Assembly (NCBI RefSeq): GCF_900178525.1
Contig: NZ_FXDJ01000005.1
Coordinates: 1 to 64,000, forward strand
Length of the DNA stretch: 64,000 nucleotides
Source of the DNA: Massilibacteroides vaginae
GTDB taxonomy: Bacteria; Bacteroidota; Bacteroidia; Bacteroidales; Tannerellaceae
Reading direction: 5' to 3'
Of this stretch, positions 61,559 through 64,000 are shown one piece after another. Position 1 is the stretch's first letter, and each line of letters begins with the position of its first letter. The translations under genes were made by a program, and so were the position numbers. Under the pieces are notes generated by a model. The model saw nothing but the letters and a program-made list of their open reading frames with translations, did no database searches and had not been told where the DNA came from.

Positions 61559-62299
61559 TTATTTTTTGTATTTAAGGTTGTATTTTACAACTAAATCCAT
61601 GAAAGTAATCGTAGAATCTTCCATTTTATTAACGATAGCTTCTAATTTACTTAATAAATAGTTATAGAATAATTGTAAAATAATTGCAGTAATAAGACCG
61701 GCAATAGTAGTAATCAAAGCAACCTTCATACCACCGGCAACAACCGTCGGGCTGATATCACCTACAATCTGAATTTTGTCGAACGCCATGATCATACCAA
61801 CCACAGTACCGATAAACCCAATTGACGGAAGAATAGAGATAAACAATGTGATCCAAGACAAATTCTTTTCTAAAAGACCTGACTGTACTGCACCATAAGA
61901 TGTAATTGATCTTTCTACAGTGTCAACAGATTGGTCAATTCTCATTAAACCTTGATAAACGATAGAAGCGATAGGACCTTTTGTATCACGAGCCACTGCT
62001 TTCGCTCCTTCAACATCTCCTTTATCAAGAGCTTCTTCGATACTTTTGAACAACTTGTTTGTGTTTACTTCAGCAAGATTCAAATAAATTACTCTCTCAA
62101 GACAAATAGCTAAACCAATAATGAAAGGTATACTGATCAAACTGTTGAACGTAGCACTACCTTCGATAAAGAGTCTCTTAAGTTCATGATGCAAGCCACC
62201 CTCAACAGCTCCTGCAGCTGCTGCATCTTGTGCGAATGCTACCGTAGAAGTTCCAAGGGCAATAACACCCAAGATTACTTTTGAAAATAAATTTCTCAT
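61559..62299 (-). CDS. MotA/TolQ/ExbB proton channel protein
   Basis: The 246-residue protein has an N-terminal hydrophobic segment (KVILGVIALGTSTVAFAQ) and then a three-helix ExbB fold. The helices are at about 48-70 (TFNSLISIPFIIGLAICLER), 150-170 (WITLFISILPSIGFIGTVVG) and 190-212 (GGMKVALITTIAGLITAIIL), with the conserved G-T-V-x-G motif. It supplies energy to TonB systems, of which this window has at least four receptors. It is the first gene of the operon and lies just downstream of tRNA-Ser. Confidence 0.92.
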   Translation of the reverse strand: MRNLFSKVILGVIALGTSTVAFAQDAAAAGAVEGGLHHELKRLFIEGSATFNSLISIPFIIGLAICLERVIYLNLAEVNTNKLFKSIEEALDKGDVEGAKAVARDTKGPIASIVYQGLMRIDQSVDTVERSITSYGAVQSGLLEKNLSWITLFISILPSIGFIGTVVGMIMAFDKIQIVGDISPTVVAGGMKVALITTIAGLITAIILQLFYNYLLSKLEAIVNKMEDSTITFMDLVVKYNLKYKK

Positions 62300-62365
62300 C
62301 GTGTGTTTAATTTTAAGATTAATAATTTTTATTTTTTCAGTTTTTAATAATTTACCAATAAATCG

Positions 62366-62453
62366 CGGAGAAAGCGGGATTCGAACCCGCGATACGCTTT
62401 AGGCGTATACACGCTTTCCAGGCGTGCCTCTTCAACCACTCGAGCACCTCTCC
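62366..62453 (-). tRNA. tRNA-Ser (anticodon GGA)
   Basis: The minus strand folds into a class II tRNA of 88 bases. The acceptor stem GGAGAGG pairs with TTTCTCC (with two G-U pairs). The anticodon arm CACGC-CTGGAAA-GCGTG gives GGA, reading UCC and UCU. A long variable arm TATACGCCTAAAGCGTATC and a T-arm with GGTTCGAATCC follow. The 3' CCA is not encoded. Confidence 0.96.
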
Positions 62454-62591
62454 AAAACGAGCGCAAAATACGAAAAAAAAACCACTTCCAAATTTTTCAG
62501 ACCACAAATCTATGCTTTTTGCTTCATATATACACTATATCTGTTCAAATTTAATTAGCCACCAATTAGGTTTTCTTGTATAATCTTCAAC

Positions 62592-63371
62592 TTAATTGAT
62601 CGCTGAATAAATTTTCCTTGAATTAATTTCTATTTCCCGTGCTACGTCTTCTAATGACAAATTGTAAATTTCGCCAATTTTACACGCAATTTCACGTAAA
62701 TAAACCGGTTGATTTCGTTTGCCGCGAAATGGAACCGGGGGTAAATACGGAGCATCTGTTTCTATCACGAGATCATGGATGGTTACGGTTTGTTTCAGCA
62801 CCTCCGGGAGGTCTGAATTCTTGTACGTAACGATACCATTTATTCCGAATTTAAAATTTCTCAACGCCAAGATTTCCTTGGCATCTTCTGCTGTTCCGGA
62901 GAAACTATGAAAAACGCCTTTCAATTTTTCCGGGCCAACCTTATGTATTACGTCAAATACTTCGGGAAAGGCATTACGCGTATGTATGGATACGGGTAAG
63001 GAATGATCTATACTCCACTTTAGCTGTTCCTCAAAAACAGAAAGTTGCTCTTTCAGAAACGTTTTATCCCAATAGAGATCGATCCCTATTTCACCTATTC
63101 CCGAATATTTTCTTTTCGACAGTTGAGATTCTAAGTAACGAAGCTCCGCTATATAGTCCGACCCAACGCTTGTAGGGTGTAATCCCATCATCGGAAAACA
63201 ATAATCCGGGTATTTATCGCAAAGTTCATGCAGGCTGTTTACTGATGCACGATCAATATTCGGCAGCAACAGGGCTATTATACCCAAGTTGCGGGAATTC
63301 GAGATCAGTTCATCCCGATCTAAATCAAACTCCTCTGCATAAAGGTGACAATGCGTATCGATCAGCCTCAT
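62592..63371 (-). CDS. TatD-family metal-dependent hydrolase
   Basis: The 259-residue TIM-barrel enzyme has the first metal motif MRLIDTHCHLYAEEFD, then GIGEIGIDLYWD, the His in SIHTRN, GVFHSFSGT, and the Asp in VIETDAPYLPP. TatD proteins are 3'-5' exonuclease or DNA repair hydrolases. The gene starts one base after the polyprenyl synthase gene's stop, so the two are translationally linked. Confidence 0.92.
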   Translation of the reverse strand: MRLIDTHCHLYAEEFDLDRDELISNSRNLGIIALLLPNIDRASVNSLHELCDKYPDYCFPMMGLHPTSVGSDYIAELRYLESQLSKRKYSGIGEIGIDLYWDKTFLKEQLSVFEEQLKWSIDHSLPVSIHTRNAFPEVFDVIHKVGPEKLKGVFHSFSGTAEDAKEILALRNFKFGINGIVTYKNSDLPEVLKQTVTIHDLVIETDAPYLPPVPFRGKRNQPVYLREIACKIGEIYNLSLEDVAREIEINSRKIYSAIN

Positions 63372-63372
63372 G

Positions 63373-64000
63373 TTACACTTTTCGTTTCATGAGTTTATCA
63401 CTTACTTCGGTCAACACGTCAAGTCTTTCCGCAGGGACATTCAAATCCGCAAGTCGAGCTTTCGCCTTTTCAAAATAATATTTTATTTTCTTCTCGGCCA
63501 ACTCTTTCACGCCTAATTCTTCGTAAAGCGTGGTAAAGAACGCTATCTTATCGCTTGGGGTATATTCCTCACGCTGAAGCCAGCTCATTACCTCATTCCG
63601 CTTTTCTCCTTCAGCGAGTTTTAATGCGTTTATAAGCAGGAATGTTTTTTTATTACACAATATATCTCCACCTATATTTTTCCCGAAAGTTTCAGCGTCG
63701 CCATAAACATCCAACAGGTCATCTTGTATCTGGAAAGCAAGCCCTAAATCTATGCCGTATTTATAAAGCAGATCGGCTTCATGGGCAGGAGCTCCACCAA
63801 TCAGTGCCCCCATCTTTAAAGCACAGGCTAATAAAACCGCCGTTTTAAGCTCTATCATGTGCAGATATTCCTCTTCAGCAACATCCATACGTTGCTCAAA
63901 TTCCATATCGTATTGCTGACCACCACAAATAGCCAATGCTGTTTCGGTGAACAAGGCCAATACTTCTGACAGATAAGCCGGATCGGTTTCTCCAATTAAT
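63373..64000 (-). CDS. Polyprenyl synthetase (partial at window edge)
   Basis: Only the C-terminal part is inside the window; the frame stays open to base 64000. It has FQIQDDLLDVYGD, the second Asp-rich motif of trans-isoprenyl diphosphate synthases, and FGKNIGGDILCNKKTFLLINAL. It condenses isopentenyl diphosphate units to farnesyl, geranylgeranyl or longer chains for quinones or undecaprenyl phosphate. The chain length cannot be judged without the N-terminal first Asp-rich motif. tatD follows directly. Confidence 0.9.
   Translation of the reverse strand, partial: LIGETDPAYLSEVLALFTETALAICGGQQYDMEFEQRMDVAEEEYLHMIELKTAVLLACALKMGALIGGAPAHEADLLYKYGIDLGLAFQIQDDLLDVYGDAETFGKNIGGDILCNKKTFLLINALKLAEGEKRNEVMSWLQREEYTPSDKIAFFTTLYEELGVKELAEKKIKYYFEKAKARLADLNVPAERLDVLTEVSDKLMKRKV

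Overview
The window reads as chromosome from a gut-type member of the order Bacteroidales (Bacteroidota). The evidence is three SusC/SusD pairs, two ECF-sigma/FecR cassettes with STN-domain SusC proteins, an Mpi-type DNA invertase, SPII and Tat-like signal peptides, and many promoters of the Bacteroides type (-7 TAnnTTTG, often with TTTG about 20 bases upstream). The gene content resembles Parabacteroides or a related Tannerellaceae or Dysgonomonadaceae genus, but the genus is inferred and not proven.

Left part (1-13.4 kb). An Mpi-like serine recombinase sits near the left edge, followed by a large outer-membrane protein that joins a metalloprotease, a beta-propeller and a probable barrel. 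Then come the housekeeping run rplM-rpsI-rpsB-tsf, a DUF349 protein, an ATP-grasp-like protein and pncB, and a LacI-family regulator.

Amino-sugar block (13.4-27.3 kb). There are two leftward operons. One holds an SGNH esterase, a GH109-like enzyme, nagB, a FucP-type sugar transporter and nagA. The other holds SusC, SusD, a GH20-like Tat protein and an alpha/beta hydrolase. Upstream of each lies the same 14-bp CG-centred operator-like motif, CGATAACGTTTCCG (two overlapping copies at the susC operon), inside an identical 26-bp block. The adjacent LacI protein is the obvious candidate regulator, which would make this one N-acetylhexosamine glycan-use regulon.

Thiamine. A flavodoxin is followed by a TPP-riboswitch operon (pnuT and thiamine pyrophosphokinase). 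A second TPP riboswitch at 48.9 kb precedes a TonB-dependent receptor, the likely outer-membrane thiamine receptor.

Two ECF-controlled utilisation loci (29.8-46.5 kb). Locus A contains sigma, FecR, STN-SusC, SusD and a CE15 glucuronoyl esterase. Locus B contains sigma, FecR, STN-SusC, SusD and a Gfo/Idh/MocA oxidoreductase. In both, the gap between fecR and susC carries a promoter on the opposite strand plus a hairpin, which fits a cis-antisense small RNA of the type known from Bacteroides PULs.

Right part (46.6-64 kb). This holds the thiamine receptor, a RAYT transposase that contains a 28-bp perfect palindrome within its coding sequence, an SPFH-GYF plus zinc-ribbon membrane pair, a GDPD lipoprotein, an OMP, dnaE, trxA, mnmD, an MFS transporter, an ExbB/ExbD energising operon, tRNA-Ser(GGA), tatD and a partial polyprenyl synthase gene.

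The least expected structure is a dispersed intergenic repeat found at four places. Its core is ATAAAGG(T/A)TAT repeated three or four times with an exact 21-bp period. At least three copies lie in a longer, diverged element of about 150-220 bp.
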